From an uncultured Myxococcales bacterium (GTDB taxonomy: Bacteria; Myxococcota_A; Polyangia; Polyangiales; Polyangiaceae): a stretch of 64,000 nucleotides of DNA. Made by a program: the position numbers and the translations under genes. Positions 63,348 through 64,000 of this stretch are shown in pieces; the first letter of the stretch is position 1, and the number at the start of each line of letters is the position of its first letter. The notes under the pieces were generated by a model, which worked only from the letters and a program-made list of their open reading frames with translations, made no database searches and was not told the origin of the DNA. The stretch spans positions 62,001-126,000 of the forward strand of contig CALFEQ010000054.1 of the NCBI GenBank assembly GCA_937949945.1. The letters are read 5' to 3'.

Positions 63348-64000
63348 GTGAACAGCACGAGGACCCTGATCATCGGAGCCGGCGTGACCGGGCTCGCCAC
63401 GGCCGCCGCGCTGAGCGAGCGTGGCGATGACGACTACCTCGTCGTCGAGGGCGACCGCGAGATCGGAGGCTATTGCAAGACGGTCAAGAAGGAGGGCTTC
63501 GTCTGGGACTACTCGGGGCACTTCTTCCACTTCAAGCACCCCGAGATCGAGCGCTGGCTGCGCGAGCGCATGCCCGGCCAGCGGATCCGCACGGTCACGA
63601 AGAGGTCGTTCATCGACTACAAGGGCCGGCTGATCGATTTCCCGTTCCAGAAGAACATCCACCAGCTCCCCCAGGACGAGTTCATCGACTGCCTCTACGA
63701 CCTGTACTTCGCGCGCGCTCCGAAGGAGCTGCTCGGAGCGCACGCCCCGCCGCCGACGCCGCCGTCCGAGCGCTCGCTCGAGGCCGCGGCCAAGGCGGAG
63801 GTCGAGGCCGCGGCGAAGGGCGGCGCGGAGCACCCCGTCGCGAGCGGCGACGACGAGAGCTTCGAGGCGATGCTCTACTCGCGCTTCGGCCGCTCGATCG
63901 CCGAGAAATTCCTCATCCCCTACAACGAGAAGCTCTACGCGTGCGACCTCGGCTCCCTCGACAAGGACGCGATGGGGCGCTTCTTCCCGCACGCCGATCT
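63348..64000 (+). CDS. FAD-dependent protein resembling UDP-galactopyranose mutase (partial)
   Basis: The gene runs off the window; 217 codons are visible from the GTG at 63348. TLIIGAGVTGLATAAALSERG is a Rossmann FAD-binding motif, followed by YLVVEGDREIGGYCKTV. Then WDYSGHFFHFKHPEIE, FIDYKGRLIDFPFQKNIHQLP and EKFLIPYNEKLYACDL parallel in order and spacing the GGH, WVPYPFQNNI and PYNxKxW elements of eukaryotic-type UDP-galactopyranose mutases. Protoporphyrinogen-oxidase-like amine oxidases are the alternative. A Pro/Ala/Glu-rich insertion (residues ~128-160) separates two halves. It is divergent from the MoxR gene. Confidence 0.8.
   Translation, partial: MNSTRTLIIGAGVTGLATAAALSERGDDDYLVVEGDREIGGYCKTVKKEGFVWDYSGHFFHFKHPEIERWLRERMPGQRIRTVTKRSFIDYKGRLIDFPFQKNIHQLPQDEFIDCLYDLYFARAPKELLGAHAPPPTPPSERSLEAAAKAEVEAAAKGGAEHPVASGDDESFEAMLYSRFGRSIAEKFLIPYNEKLYACDLGSLDKDAMGRFFPHAD

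Noticed and set aside
63291..63992. Open frame antisense to the FAD-protein gene at the right edge
   Set aside because: The sense frame has a clear Rossmann motif and conserved mutase-like blocks; the antisense product has none.

Overview
The window is about 70% G+C and reads as a chromosome segment of a myxobacterium, most likely class Polyangia. The evidence is the gene content: several Hanks-type kinases and pseudokinases with Pro/Ala-rich tails, a MYXO-CTERM-like sorting tail, an AgmX/PglI-type C-terminal domain, DUF2277, many small Asp/Ala-rich lipoproteins, and extensive 4-bp start/stop overlaps. I see no rRNA, tRNA, CRISPR array, transposase or phage gene. The genus is inference.

Layout. 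0-5.6 kb: small conserved unknowns, a MutT/NUDIX hydrolase, a Pro/Ala-rich GAF-like protein and a lipoprotein. 5.7-13.2 kb: a dienoyl-CoA isomerase, then a signalling block on the minus strand with a MshEN-pseudokinase-PilZ fusion, a PEGA/TPR lipoprotein and two membrane Ser/Thr kinases. 13.9-18.4 kb: carbon-starvation transporter CstA with a coupled small membrane protein, a tiny basic protein and a large multipass membrane protein. 18.5-20.7 kb: an ECF sigma factor translationally coupled to a membrane protein with an AgmX/PglI-like tail. 21.3-26.8 kb: a MacA/MacB-like efflux operon (adaptor, ATPase with an extra membrane domain, two paralogous permeases). It is interrupted after the adaptor by a segment encoding a four-helix-bundle protein, bounded by inverted heptamer tandem repeats.

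29.1-36.4 kb is a tightly coupled envelope operon: a periplasmic-binding-protein-like secreted protein, small lipoprotein, porin, YfaP-like lipoprotein, a TonB-domain/TonB-dependent-receptor fusion and a terminal lipoprotein. 36.4-40.3 kb holds lipoproteins (one with a c-type haem motif, one with an L,D-transpeptidase-like signature) and DUF1697; 40.4 kb is Sua5/TsaC. 41.5-53.5 kb carries a probable aromatic acyl-CoA catabolic set (RidA, MarR, crotonase, acyl-CoA dehydrogenase, Old Yellow Enzyme with an FN3-like tail, benzoate-CoA-ligase-like enzyme, creatininase-family protein). It is interleaved with a double pseudokinase-propeller protein, a MYXO-CTERM protein and a sulfatase-modifying-type lipoprotein. 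53.6-64 kb: DoxX, an acyltransferase, a multi-S1-domain RNA-binding protein, two envelope proteins, the MoxR-DUF58 pair and the start of an FAD protein resembling UDP-galactopyranose mutase, cut off by the window edge.

A recurring oddity is a set of 7-8-bp tandem repeats in intergenic gaps (families TCAGTCC, GGCCTCA, GGAGCCT and an 8-bp CGTCTCCC-like family), in several places as inverted pairs. The best-defined pair brackets the four-helix-bundle gene and is the most element-like thing here.
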